From Rhodococcus sp. Leaf247 (GTDB lineage Bacteria > Actinomycetota > Actinomycetes > Mycobacteriales > Mycobacteriaceae), in the NCBI RefSeq assembly GCF_001426185.1, contig NZ_LMRP01000001.1, positions 1,094,765 to 1,158,764 of the forward strand: a stretch of DNA of 64,000 nucleotides, read 5' to 3'. The position numbers and the translations under genes are program-made. Below, piece by piece: positions 1 through 8,001 of the stretch (position 1 is its first letter; every line of letters begins with the position of its first letter). Below the pieces are notes generated by a model. The model was not told the origin of the DNA. It was given only the letters and a program-made list of their open reading frames with translations, and made no database searches.

Positions 1-160
1 CGATGTCGGCCTCGCCGGCGAGAGCAGCGACGCCGAGGCGTTCACCGGTGGCTGCTTCGATCTGGTCCCGCAGCTCGATCCGCACGGGATCGACCCACTC
101 GCCGTCGATGAAGAAGCGGGTGCGATCCAGACTGCTCGGCCTGTCGACGGTGACGGACAT
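1..160 (-). CDS. Aldehyde dehydrogenase, N-terminal fragment (cut by window edge)
   Basis: Only the first 53 codons are in the window; the gene runs off the left edge. The start is ATG at 160, with a GAGGAG Shine-Dalgarno about 8 bases upstream. The N-terminus contains RFFIDGEWVDP, the usual first beta-strand of NAD(P)-dependent aldehyde dehydrogenases, followed by the typical acidic 'TGE' segment. The active-site Cys and Glu lie outside the window. It points the same way as the CitE/CoA-transferase genes, so it may be the last member of that catabolic unit, oxidising an aldehyde intermediate. Family assignment rests on the N-terminus only. Confidence 0.6.
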   Translation of the reverse strand, partial: MSVTVDRPSSLDRTRFFIDGEWVDPVRIELRDQIEAATGERLGVAALAGEADI

Positions 161-315
161 CAGGGATTCTCCTCGGTACTCGGAACGAAGGGCGACGACC
201 GTGGAGTGAGACTCCGGTCACTGTCGAGTCTGTGCGCCGGCACACAGTCGCTGCAATGCCAGGATGTTCCCGGCCACCATGCCTGCGGCGTATCACTGCA
301 GTTCCGGCGCTCGCG

Positions 316-1164
316 CTATCCGGCCGAAGACGGCGCGGAACCCACGCCGGCGGAGTGCAGGACGCGGTGAGCGCGAGCAAGCACTGGCGCGTCCACCATG
401 AACCCGTCGACCTTCACAGCAGCCCCCGACCTAGCAGCCGCGACGATCCTGCGCGCGGCCTCCACCTGATCGTCGGAGGGCGCGAACGCGCGCCTGGCCG
501 GGTCGACCTGCGACGGATGGATCAAGAGTTTGCCGCCCATACCCATCTCCTGCGCATGCCTGATGTCGTCGGTGAGAGCACTTACGTCGCCGAGCGCTGT
601 GGTGACTCCGTCGATCGGCGGGGGCTTGCCGCCCACTCTCGATGCCAGGACCAACCGGGACCGGGCGTGCATCATCGCCGCCCGAGACGGTTCGGCGCCG
701 AGATCGACGGCGTAGTCCAGGTGGCCGAACGCCAGCCGCGCCACGTCCGGGTCGCGTGCGAGAGCAGCCGCGCAGTCCAGGCCCGCGGCCGTCTCGACCA
801 GCGCGACTGCCTGTCCGCGCACGCTCCGCTCGATTCCGGCCCAGTCCACAGTGACGTCCGCCTTCGGAACCATCACGCAGCACAGGCCCGCGACGTCGGA
901 CAGAGCTTCGATGTCGTCGTGGTGATGATCGCTCGTGACCGCATTGACCCGGACACAGCCGATTCCGCCCTCCGACAGCCAGCGCACCACGTGTGTGCGT
1001 GCTGCGGCTTTCGCCCCCTCTGCGACGGCGTCCTCGAGATCGAGAATGACCATGTCGGCGCCGGCGCGCGCGGCTTTGTCGAACCGCTCGGGGCGATCTC
1101 CGGGAACGAAGAGGAATGTGGAGGCGTGGTCGACCGACGGTCGATCGGGCCTCACGTCACGCAC
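316..1164 (-). CDS. CitE/HpcH-type acyl-CoA lyase (citramalyl-/malyl-CoA lyase family)
   Basis: A 282-residue HpcH/HpaI-CitE family TIM-barrel lyase. Family hallmarks are FLFVPGDRPERF near residue 15, DMVILDLEDAV (metal and CoA region) about residue 35, and the C-terminal KLLIHPSQV. Such enzymes cleave 3-hydroxy-acyl-CoAs such as citramalyl-CoA or malyl-CoA into acetyl-CoA plus a 2-oxo acid, using Mg2+. The proposed GTG start at 1164 overlaps the stop of the CoA-transferase gene (1157-1159) by 8 bases; GTG at 1155 is an alternative. Coupling to a class III CoA-transferase, with a MaoC hydratase and MmgE/PrpD protein nearby, is the arrangement of itaconate degradation, where this would be the (S)-citramalyl-CoA lyase step. 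The exact substrate is inferred. Confidence 0.8.
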   Translation of the reverse strand: MRDVRPDRPSVDHASTFLFVPGDRPERFDKAARAGADMVILDLEDAVAEGAKAAARTHVVRWLSEGGIGCVRVNAVTSDHHHDDIEALSDVAGLCCVMVPKADVTVDWAGIERSVRGQAVALVETAAGLDCAAALARDPDVARLAFGHLDYAVDLGAEPSRAAMMHARSRLVLASRVGGKPPPIDGVTTALGDVSALTDDIRHAQEMGMGGKLLIHPSQVDPARRAFAPSDDQVEAARRIVAAARSGAAVKVDGFMVDAPVLARAHRVLHSAGVGSAPSSAG

Positions 1165-2317
1165 CGGTGGCGACCGGTGACGCGATGCCGAACTCCGCGA
1201 GCACGGCGTCGGTGTGCTGGCCCACCTCGGGAATTGCGCCCATGAACGGCGCCGCGTCCGACATCGTGACCGGCGGTACCAGCGCACGCAGCGGGCCGGC
1301 CGGCGAATCGTAGGTCCGCCACCGATCTCGGGCGGCGAGCTGCGGGTGCGCCGCAAGGCCGTCCATCGTACGCAGCAGCGCGTTCGCTATGCCCGCCTGC
1401 TCCAATTTCTCCGCCACCGATTCCGCTGTGTCGGAGGCGAAGACGGCCTCGATGGCACTGCGCAACTCGGCGTTGTTCTCGACCCGGCTCGAGTTGCGGA
1501 GGAACCGCGGGTCCTGCGCGAGCGCCGGGGTGTCGAGGATGACGTCGCAGAACGTCGCCCATTCGCGCTCGTTCTGGATACCCAGGAATACCTCGTTCGC
1601 GTCCCCACAGGTGAAGGGCCCGTACGGGGCGATCGCCGCGTGCCTGGCGCCGGTCCTCGACGGGGACGATCCGCCGTACATGGCGTAGTTGAGGGGGAAC
1701 CCCATCCACTCGGCGAGTGCCTCGAGCATGGACACCTCGATGGTGGCGCCCTCACCTGTGCGGTCGCGGCGGATCACCGCGGTCAGGACGCCCGAGTAGG
1801 CGTACATCCCGGATGCTATGTCCGCGATGGAGATTCCGACTTTCGACGGCTCGTCCTGCGTTCCGGTAATCGAGACGAGACCGGCCTCGCACTGCACGAG
1901 CAGGTCGTACGCCTTCTTCGACGAGTACGGCCCGCCGCGTCCGTACCCGGAGATCGAGACGTGGATGAGACGGGGGTGGCGGGCACGCAGATCCTCGGCG
2001 CCGAGCCCCAGCCGCTCGGCAGCACCCGGGGCGAGGTTCTGCACGAAGATGTCGGCCTGTTCGACGAGCGCGTGCACCGCGGCACGCCCCTCGTCGGACT
2101 TGAGGTCGAGCGCCACGGATTCCTTGGAGCGATTGAGCCAGACGAAGTGACTGGCCAGCCCGTGCACGGTCTCGTCGTAGCCACGGGCGAAGTCGCCGAC
2201 GCCCGGTCGCTCGATCTTGATGACGCGGGCGCCGAGATCAGCAAGCTGCCGCGTGGCGAAGGGCGCCGCGACAGCCTGTTCCAACGACACGATCGTGAGT
2301 CCGTCGAGAGGATTCAT
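1157..2317 (-). CDS. Class III CoA-transferase (CaiB/BaiF family), candidate itaconate-type CoA-transferase
   Basis: A 386-residue family III CoA-transferase. It starts MNPLDGLTIVSLEQAVAAPF and has DLGARVIKIERPGVGDFAR around residue 28 and the conserved LNRSKESVALDLK at 61-73. The Asp in SIADIASGMYA (D166) corresponds to the catalytic aspartate that forms acyl-anhydride intermediates in the family. It transfers CoA between carboxylic acids, probably activating a dicarboxylate with succinyl-CoA or similar. ATG at 2317 has a GAAGGTG ribosome site upstream. It is translationally coupled to the following CitE-like lyase. Length is normal for the family and nothing appears broken. The C5-dicarboxylate assignment is inferred from neighbours. 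Confidence 0.8.
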   Translation of the reverse strand: MNPLDGLTIVSLEQAVAAPFATRQLADLGARVIKIERPGVGDFARGYDETVHGLASHFVWLNRSKESVALDLKSDEGRAAVHALVEQADIFVQNLAPGAAERLGLGAEDLRARHPRLIHVSISGYGRGGPYSSKKAYDLLVQCEAGLVSITGTQDEPSKVGISIADIASGMYAYSGVLTAVIRRDRTGEGATIEVSMLEALAEWMGFPLNYAMYGGSSPSRTGARHAAIAPYGPFTCGDANEVFLGIQNEREWATFCDVILDTPALAQDPRFLRNSSRVENNAELRSAIEAVFASDTAESVAEKLEQAGIANALLRTMDGLAAHPQLAARDRWRTYDSPAGPLRALVPPVTMSDAAPFMGAIPEVGQHTDAVLAEFGIASPVATGA

Positions 2318-2350
2318 GGTGGTACACCTTCGTTTCGGGTGGTGGTCGCG

Positions 2351-3556
2351 CTACACGGAGAGCAGCGACGGACTTTCGAGGGTCTTGGTGAAGTACAGGA
2401 CGTCGGCCGCGAACTCGCGGTCCCGGGACATCCGGCGGAACATCTCCAGATCCCGATCTCGCTGCACGGGGTCGGACGAGTGGAACAGCAGCTTCTTGTT
2501 CGACGATGCGCGCGGACTCGCCTTGTCGACGAAGGCCGACCGTCGTTGTCGCGCATACTCGTCGAGAACGTCGTCGCTCGCTCGACCGGTGACGACAGCA
2601 CCCAGACCTTCGATGAGCGAGTAGGCGTCGAACAGGCCCATGGTCAGCCCGAGTCCACCCGTCGGGTTCGTCGCGTGCGCGGCGTCACCGGCGAGCAGCA
2701 CCCGGCCCACCCGGAAGGCGGATGCGGCGCGTTGATGCATCCGGTACGGGGACGTGGCGACGACCTCGATCCGGTCGGCCACCTCGTGCCCGAATACCGC
2801 GGACAGGAAGCGTGGCATGCGGTCGTCGATCGAATCCGCGGCGAGATCCGCGTCCTCCATGTACGTGTACCGCCACAGCCCGTGATCACCCGACTCGTCG
2901 ATCTTGGCGATGATCGCGCCGTACACGTCGTCGAGGTAGAAGGTGGACTGCGCCCATCCCTCACGGTCATCGGGGAAGCGAATGTTGGTGGCGACGAACC
3001 GTTCCGGCCATGTCATACCCTCGAACTCGAGTCCCGACAGTCGCCGGACGGCCGATCCGGCCCCGTCGGCACCGACGAGCCACTCCGAGCGCAGGACTTC
3101 CTCCGAGTCGGCACCGCGCACCGTGACGTTCACTCCGGTCGCGTCCTGCTCGATCGCGGTGACCTCGTGGCCCCACAGCACCCGGACGTTGTCGAAGGCC
3201 TCGAGTCTGCCGAGTACGACCGCGGCGAGGGCGCCCTGACCGAGGTGCAGGTTGTGGGGTCTCTCGACCTTCCCGTCGAGCGCCGCGAGTCCGTACGAGA
3301 TGATCTCGCCGGTGGCACGGACTCGATAGGCGTAGTCCTGCTTGAAGAATCCGGCACGACCGGCGTCGTCGAGGAGATCGAGTCGCGCCAAGCCGTCCAG
3401 GGTGGACCAGTGGTACACGATGGCCCGCGGTGTGTCCTGCAGACCCGGCGCCCGCTCGACGACCGTGACCGTGACGCCCTGTCGAGCCAGGCCGAGGGCG
3501 GTCAGGAGCCCCGTCGGGCCGGCCCCGATCACTGTCACCTGCTGATCTTCGGACAC
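2351..3556 (-). CDS. FAD-dependent aromatic monooxygenase (PheA/TfdB/MhpA family)
   Basis: A 401-residue flavoprotein hydroxylase. The Rossmann FAD site is VIGAGPTGLLTALGLA near the N-terminus. The DG motif is WLVGADGAGSAVRRLSG around residue 155, and the second FAD/ribityl motif is GDAAHATNPTGGLGL around residue 285. These three motifs define class A single-component NAD(P)H-dependent hydroxylases that act on phenols and hydroxylated acids. The GTG start at 3556 is preceded by GGAGGAAC at ideal spacing and sits just after the divergent LysR promoter region. It lacks the ~150-residue thioredoxin-like C-terminal domain of phenol hydroxylases, so it is of the shorter MhpA/salicylate-hydroxylase type. 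It precedes the CoA-transferase and CitE genes by 33 bases, probably in one operon. Confidence 0.82.
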   Translation of the reverse strand: MSEDQQVTVIGAGPTGLLTALGLARQGVTVTVVERAPGLQDTPRAIVYHWSTLDGLARLDLLDDAGRAGFFKQDYAYRVRATGEIISYGLAALDGKVERPHNLHLGQGALAAVVLGRLEAFDNVRVLWGHEVTAIEQDATGVNVTVRGADSEEVLRSEWLVGADGAGSAVRRLSGLEFEGMTWPERFVATNIRFPDDREGWAQSTFYLDDVYGAIIAKIDESGDHGLWRYTYMEDADLAADSIDDRMPRFLSAVFGHEVADRIEVVATSPYRMHQRAASAFRVGRVLLAGDAAHATNPTGGLGLTMGLFDAYSLIEGLGAVVTGRASDDVLDEYARQRRSAFVDKASPRASSNKKLLFHSSDPVQRDRDLEMFRRMSRDREFAADVLYFTKTLESPSLLSV

Positions 3557-3608
3557 TGTTCCTCCATCACTCGCCTGGTTGTTCACGATCCTGCACTCGT
3601 CCCCGAAA

Positions 3609-3630
3609 GGCCAATACCATTGCGGTGGCC
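3609..3630. promoter_or_regulatory. Candidate LysR operator in divergent promoter
   Basis: Between the FAD monooxygenase (minus) and lysR (plus) there is an inverted repeat GGCCA-N12-TGGCC, nested with CAATACCATTG (CAAT-N3-ATTG). LysR-type regulators usually bind imperfect dyads in exactly this kind of divergent gap. The function is inferred from position and symmetry. Confidence 0.4.
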
Positions 3631-3648
3631 CTGCCATACACTCGGCGC

Positions 3649-4584
3649 ATGGACATCCGGAGCGTCACTTACTTTCTCGCCGTTGCGGATGCCGGATCCA
3701 TCACCGAGGCGGCACGTATCCTGCATCTGTCGCAGCCCCCGCTCAGCTCTGCGATGACCAAACTGGAGTCCGAGCTCGCCGTCCGGCTTCTCGAGCGCCA
3801 TCCGCGCGGCGTGACCCTCACCGACGCCGGGCGCTACCTGCAGAACGCGGGCAGGCGACTCGTGGCCGAGGAGCAGCGCATCACGGCGGCGCTCAGGTCC
3901 ATGGGGCAGGGATTGGACGGCGAACTCCGTATCGGCGCGGAACCGATCGGGTTGTGGCACATGGTCAACAGCGCGGTATCCGACTTCCTGGCAGAGTATC
4001 CGCGCATCACGTTCGAACTCGCCGACGCCAATCCTCTGGTTCTGCTCGAGAACCTGGCGGACGGCTACCTCGATCTTGCCGTCGTTCCCGTCCTGGTGGA
4101 AGAACCACTGCCCACGGTGAACGACGTCGCCTTCGACACGACGATCATCGCGCACTCGCCACTGACGCTGGTGGTGTCGGGGTCGTCGCCCCTCGCCGCA
4201 CGGAAGCGGGTTGCTCTCGAGGAACTGCGGGGCGAGCGGTGGATACTTCCGTCCCGGGTGCCAGGGGCACGTAGCCTGTCCCGACTGATCGACGACAGAT
4301 TCGCCGCCGTCGGCGGCAGCCCGGAGTCGGTCGTATCCGTCCCCACCGTCGAGACCGCAGCAGGTCTCGTCGCCGCAGGCGTAGGAATCTCCGTCATCAG
4401 TACCGTTCTGGCAGAGCATCATCCGGGCGTGGTGGCGGTCGAGGTGCAGGGTGGCTGGCCGGATCTGCCGCTCGGCGTCGTGACCCGGAGGGGAGGCGTC
4501 ATCACCCCTGTCGCCGCACAGTTCGTCGATGTACTTCATCGCCGCGGCGACGGCAGTTCGGCGGCGCAGCCGTCGACGGACTGA
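3649..4584 (+). CDS. LysR-type transcriptional regulator
   Basis: A 311-residue LysR-family regulator. The N-terminal winged helix-turn-helix is seen in MDIRSVTYFLAVADAGS, then TEAARILHLSQPPLSSA and LESELAVRLLERHPRGV (residues 1-60). A periplasmic-binding-protein-like effector domain follows from about residue 90. ATG at 3649 was chosen because MDIRS is the family's normal first residues. The gene is divergent from the FAD monooxygenase operon and converges on the ferredoxin reductase gene (5 bases between stops). It therefore probably senses a pathway intermediate and controls the 1-3556 unit and perhaps the P450 operon. Itaconate clusters in other bacteria also carry a LysR gene. Confidence 0.88.
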   Translation: MDIRSVTYFLAVADAGSITEAARILHLSQPPLSSAMTKLESELAVRLLERHPRGVTLTDAGRYLQNAGRRLVAEEQRITAALRSMGQGLDGELRIGAEPIGLWHMVNSAVSDFLAEYPRITFELADANPLVLLENLADGYLDLAVVPVLVEEPLPTVNDVAFDTTIIAHSPLTLVVSGSSPLAARKRVALEELRGERWILPSRVPGARSLSRLIDDRFAAVGGSPESVVSVPTVETAAGLVAAGVGISVISTVLAEHHPGVVAVEVQGGWPDLPLGVVTRRGGVITPVAAQFVDVLHRRGDGSSAAQPSTD

Positions 4585-4589
4585 CACGG

Positions 4590-5795
4590 TCAGGCTCCGA
4601 CGGACAGGATGTCGCGGGCCGCACCGACCGTCGTCTCACGACGGAGCATCGCCCGGATCTTCACGAACTCGGCGCGCCGCTCGAACGCCAGCACACCGTG
4701 GAGCGTGTCGCCGCCGGCGTACAGGTACAGGGATCCGCCCGGACCCGGGCACTCGACGATCTCCTCGTCACCTCGGATGAATCCCGAGAACTGGATGCGG
4801 ACACCGTGCTGATCGGACCAGAAGTAGGGCACGGTGACACAGTCGATCGGGGCCAGACCCGTCACGGCGTTGGCCGCGTTGATTCCGGCCGCGCGGCCCT
4901 GCTCGGCCGCGTTGGTCCAGTGCTCGATGCGCATCGTCGCACCGAATCGCTCGTTGGGCCAGGTGACCGCGTCGCCGGCCGCGTACACACCGTCCGCCGC
5001 ACGCAGCGTCGAGTCGCACACCACACCGTTGTCCAGCGTCAGTCCTGAGTTCTCCATCCACCCGGTGGACGGTCGCACACCGATGCCGAGAAGGATGACG
5101 TCGGCCGGGACGGTGGCACCGCTGGCCAGGCGGAGCACTCTGCCGGCCTCGGCGTCCTCCACTCCGGTCACCGCGTCCCCGAGTACGAGTGTCACACCGG
5201 AATCTCGATGCAGCGCCGCGTATTCGGAAGCCACCGGGTCCCCGAACCGGCCCAGAGGTTTCGTAGCGAGATCGACGATGGTGACGGGTCGTCCGACCGT
5301 CGCCAGCGTGGCGGCGAATTCCCCACCGATGAAGCCGGCCCCGATGACGGCCACCGACTTTCGTCGATCCGCCACCGCGGCGCGGAGGGCGACAGCGTCC
5401 TGGAAGCGCCTCAGCACGAACACGTCGGGGAGCTGTCGGAACATCGGCGGAAAGATCGGTTCGCATCCGGTGGCCAGAATCGCTGCGCCGTAGGTGATGT
5501 CACCGGCGGTCGTGGAGACCGTGCGGCCCTCGACATCGAGAGAGGTGACTCGGGTATCCGTCACGAACTCCACTCCGTGCTCGCGTAGACCTGCGACGGA
5601 GGGGTAGGTCAATGCCGAGAGGTCGAGGGTGCCGTCGAGTGCGGTCTTCGACAGTGGTGGCCGCTCGTACGGTAGGTGCGGCTCGTCGCTGACCATCGTC
5701 ACTCGAACAGCGGGCGCATGCCGCGAGATCGCCTCGGCCGCACGGACCGCAGCCACGGACCCGCCCACGATCAGAACGTCGGTCTCGGCGCTCAT
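4590..5795 (-). CDS. NAD(P)H:ferredoxin reductase (P450 redox partner)
   Basis: A 401-residue FAD/NAD oxidoreductase of the putidaredoxin-reductase/rhodocoxin-reductase type. It has an FAD-binding motif (DVLIVGGSVAAVRAAEAI, residues 6-23), the conserved LPYERPPLSK near residue 43, an NAD-binding motif (VAVIGAGFIGGEFAATLA, about 145), and the second FAD contact GVYAAGDAVTW near 270. It passes electrons from NAD(P)H to the small ferredoxin and then to the P450. ATG at 5795 overlaps the stop of the MaoC gene (ATGA), making it the last gene of the operon 9397-4590. It converges with lysR and no strong terminator hairpin is visible between them. Confidence 0.88.
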   Translation of the reverse strand: MSAETDVLIVGGSVAAVRAAEAISRHAPAVRVTMVSDEPHLPYERPPLSKTALDGTLDLSALTYPSVAGLREHGVEFVTDTRVTSLDVEGRTVSTTAGDITYGAAILATGCEPIFPPMFRQLPDVFVLRRFQDAVALRAAVADRRKSVAVIGAGFIGGEFAATLATVGRPVTIVDLATKPLGRFGDPVASEYAALHRDSGVTLVLGDAVTGVEDAEAGRVLRLASGATVPADVILLGIGVRPSTGWMENSGLTLDNGVVCDSTLRAADGVYAAGDAVTWPNERFGATMRIEHWTNAAEQGRAAGINAANAVTGLAPIDCVTVPYFWSDQHGVRIQFSGFIRGDEEIVECPGPGGSLYLYAGGDTLHGVLAFERRAEFVKIRAMLRRETTVGAARDILSVGA

Positions 5796-6613
5796 CGCTG
5801 CGGCCCGTCGGACAGCGTGCCCACCGCGCACATGACACCCGCGGCGCTGCGTGCTTCGGCGCCGACCTGGAGACCGTCGGCATCGGGGGTCACGGTGACT
5901 GTCTGCGGCCGCGTCATCGGTGAGACCAGTCGGTACCCGAACGTCCGGTTCAGCAGCGAGATTCCCTGGCGACGCATGTGATCGGCCATCAGGAACGCGA
6001 GCAGTGGTCCGTGGATCACCAGCCCGTCGTATCCCTCTCGGCGGCACCAGTCGAGGTCGTAGTGGATGCGGTGCGCGTTGTAGGTCAACGCCGAGAACCG
6101 GAACAGGAGCGCCTCGTTCACTGGGAGGGACAGCGACGGCTCACGCACCGGATCGACCGCCGGAGCGGGTGTCGGGAGGGGCGCAGAACCACCCTCCCGG
6201 TAGACGATGTCCTGTTCCTCGCGGATGACCAGTTCGCCGTTCTGGGTGATCTCCTGGAGCACGGTGGTGAGCGTCAGCGCACCGGTGCGGCCCACCTTGT
6301 CCACCGACTTCGCGATGGAGGTCATCTTCGTCGCGGGCTCCCCGATCCGCAGCTCCCCGAAGGTCGTCACGCGACCTCCTCCGAACATGCGTCGGCGACC
6401 ACCACCGGGCGGTGCCGGGATCCCCGTCAGCGGGTGTCCGTCTTCACCCAAATCTGCCTGCGGGTCACGAGGAAGCAGGTGCAGCCAGTGCCAGATCGGC
6501 GGCACCGTGTCACCGAGTGCGTGGGGAACGTCGATGTCGAGAAGTGCGGCCATCGACTCGACCGGTTCGGCCGAGATCACCTCGGTCCGCGCGATCGTCT
6601 CGGGCGTGGTCAT
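5792..6613 (-). CDS. MaoC-type hydratase (itaconyl-/mesaconyl-CoA hydratase family)
   Basis: A 273-residue double hot-dog protein: an N-terminal FAS1-type dehydratase half (HWLHLLPRDPQADLGEDGHP; GGGRRRMFGGGRV) and a C-terminal MaoC-like half. This is the layout of mesaconyl-C4-CoA hydratases and of the itaconyl-CoA hydratase of pathogen itaconate clusters. The segment FRFSALTYNAHRIHYD carries the hydratase motif with its N-x-x-R-I-H-Y-D signature, followed by GLVIHGPLLA. It would hydrate an unsaturated acyl-CoA to a 3-hydroxyacyl-CoA, the substrate class of the CitE-like lyase. It is coupled by ATGA overlaps to the PrpD gene upstream and the ferredoxin reductase downstream. Family is clear; the exact acyl-CoA is inferred. 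Confidence 0.78.
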   Translation of the reverse strand: MTTPETIARTEVISAEPVESMAALLDIDVPHALGDTVPPIWHWLHLLPRDPQADLGEDGHPLTGIPAPPGGGRRRMFGGGRVTTFGELRIGEPATKMTSIAKSVDKVGRTGALTLTTVLQEITQNGELVIREEQDIVYREGGSAPLPTPAPAVDPVREPSLSLPVNEALLFRFSALTYNAHRIHYDLDWCRREGYDGLVIHGPLLAFLMADHMRRQGISLLNRTFGYRLVSPMTRPQTVTVTPDADGLQVGAEARSAAGVMCAVGTLSDGPQR

Positions 6614-8001
6614 GATGTGGGTACCCTTTCGGCCGCCAGCACGGCGAGGAGTTCGGTGAGGTAGGGAGCGTCGTCGAGGTTCTCCACGGCAGCGACCAGG
6701 CGAGACGCAATGTCCCCGCCCAGTGGGCGGAGCACCGACGTAGCCTTGGCGACGACCTCGTCGTGGGAGAGCGGGCGCACCGCGGATCCGCGTGCGTCGG
6801 TGGGGTTTCCGGCGTCCACGGTGATCGTCTCGCCGTCGGTGAGCACGAAGGACAGCCGAGGACCGTCCTCGATCTCGATGGAGTCGTCCACCTCCATCGA
6901 GATCGCCGTCAGAAGATCGGCGATCCGTGCCTCGCCGTGACGGGGCGGGTCGTAGTCGGCAAGCCCGAGGTCGCTGCCACACAGCGCGAGAGCGACAGCG
7001 TAAGGAAGGCTGAACTGGGCGTCGAAGACGTTCTCGATCGGCGAGACCGACAGCATGTTCACCGCGGTGGTGCCGGCGGTGATCGTCACCGACCGGACGT
7101 TCTCCGGAGTGAGGCCGCGTTCGGCGATCAACCTCCGCACCGCGTCGACGGCGGAGTGGCTCCCGCGGCAGCACGCGTACGGCTTGAGATAGGAGGTCGC
7201 GACGTTGAAGTCGACACCCAGATCCCGCAGTGCGCGCTCGGGATGGCCGATCCCGTCGGCGAGAACCGAGTGCAGGCCGCCCCACTCGGCTTCGAAGATG
7301 CGCCGAGGTCCGGTGATGCCTCCGACGGCCAGGACCGCGGCGTCGACGCCGGTCTCACCGGCCTTGCCCGGGTGGATACGTTTCGTCAGCGCACCGTCGT
7401 CGATGAACGCCCACACACCTCCGGTGAACGATCCCGCGATCCCGAGAGCGTCGGCATAGGCTCCGCGGTCGGCGCCGAGAAGCGACGCCGCCGCTGCGGC
7501 TGCGCCGAGGCTGCCCATCGTGCCGCTGGTGTGCCAGCCGCGATCGGTGTGCGCGGCGAAACCACCGAGCGATTGCAGTGCGCGATACCCCACGTCGTAA
7601 CCCGCGACGACCGCGGTGATCACCTGTCGCCCGGTCGATCCGGCATGTTCACCGACGGCCAGTGCGGCAGGTAGCACCGTCGAGCCGGCGTGGCCCGCGC
7701 CGCCACCGTCGTCGAAATCGCGGGCATGCGCCGAAGTACCGTTGACCAGGGCGGCGTGCGCGGGGGTGAACCGGTGTCCGGTCCCCCAGACGACGGATCC
7801 CGTGGGCGAGGACGAGAACGACACGGACGCGTCGATCACGGCCGTCACCTCGGGTGTGCTCGCACCCACGAGCGCGACGGCCAGCGTGTCGAGGATGTGG
7901 TCCTTGACGGCGTCGACGACATCGCGCGGGAGATCGTCGTACGTCGTGTCTGCCCACTGCGCCGCAAGGTGTTCGGTGATCGTCTGCGCTGCCGCGGTCA
8001 C
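6610..8001 (-). CDS. MmgE/PrpD family protein
   Basis: A 463-residue MmgE/PrpD protein, normal length. Family features are AVKDHILDTLAVALVGA near residue 30, NGTSAHARDFDD near 85, the helical-domain segment KRIHPGKAGETGVDAAVLA about 215, and LKPYACCRGSHSAVDA around 265. Members include 2-methylcitrate dehydratase and iminodisuccinate epimerase. A PrpD homologue accompanies itaconate genes in Pseudomonas, where its role is uncertain. The GTG start at 8001 overlaps the P450 stop (GTGA), and its own stop overlaps the MaoC start, so translation is coupled. It probably acts on a branched di- or tricarboxylate intermediate. Confidence 0.82.
   Translation of the reverse strand: MTAAAQTITEHLAAQWADTTYDDLPRDVVDAVKDHILDTLAVALVGASTPEVTAVIDASVSFSSSPTGSVVWGTGHRFTPAHAALVNGTSAHARDFDDGGGAGHAGSTVLPAALAVGEHAGSTGRQVITAVVAGYDVGYRALQSLGGFAAHTDRGWHTSGTMGSLGAAAAAASLLGADRGAYADALGIAGSFTGGVWAFIDDGALTKRIHPGKAGETGVDAAVLAVGGITGPRRIFEAEWGGLHSVLADGIGHPERALRDLGVDFNVATSYLKPYACCRGSHSAVDAVRRLIAERGLTPENVRSVTITAGTTAVNMLSVSPIENVFDAQFSLPYAVALALCGSDLGLADYDPPRHGEARIADLLTAISMEVDDSIEIEDGPRLSFVLTDGETITVDAGNPTDARGSAVRPLSHDEVVAKATSVLRPLGGDIASRLVAAVENLDDAPYLTELLAVLAAERVPTS

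Noticed and set aside
1214-3757. 847-codon plus-strand open frame opposite the CoA-transferase and FAD monooxygenase genes
   Set aside because: It is an antisense frame kept open by GC-rich codon bias. It has no family motifs, and both minus-strand genes have clear catalytic motifs and ribosome sites.
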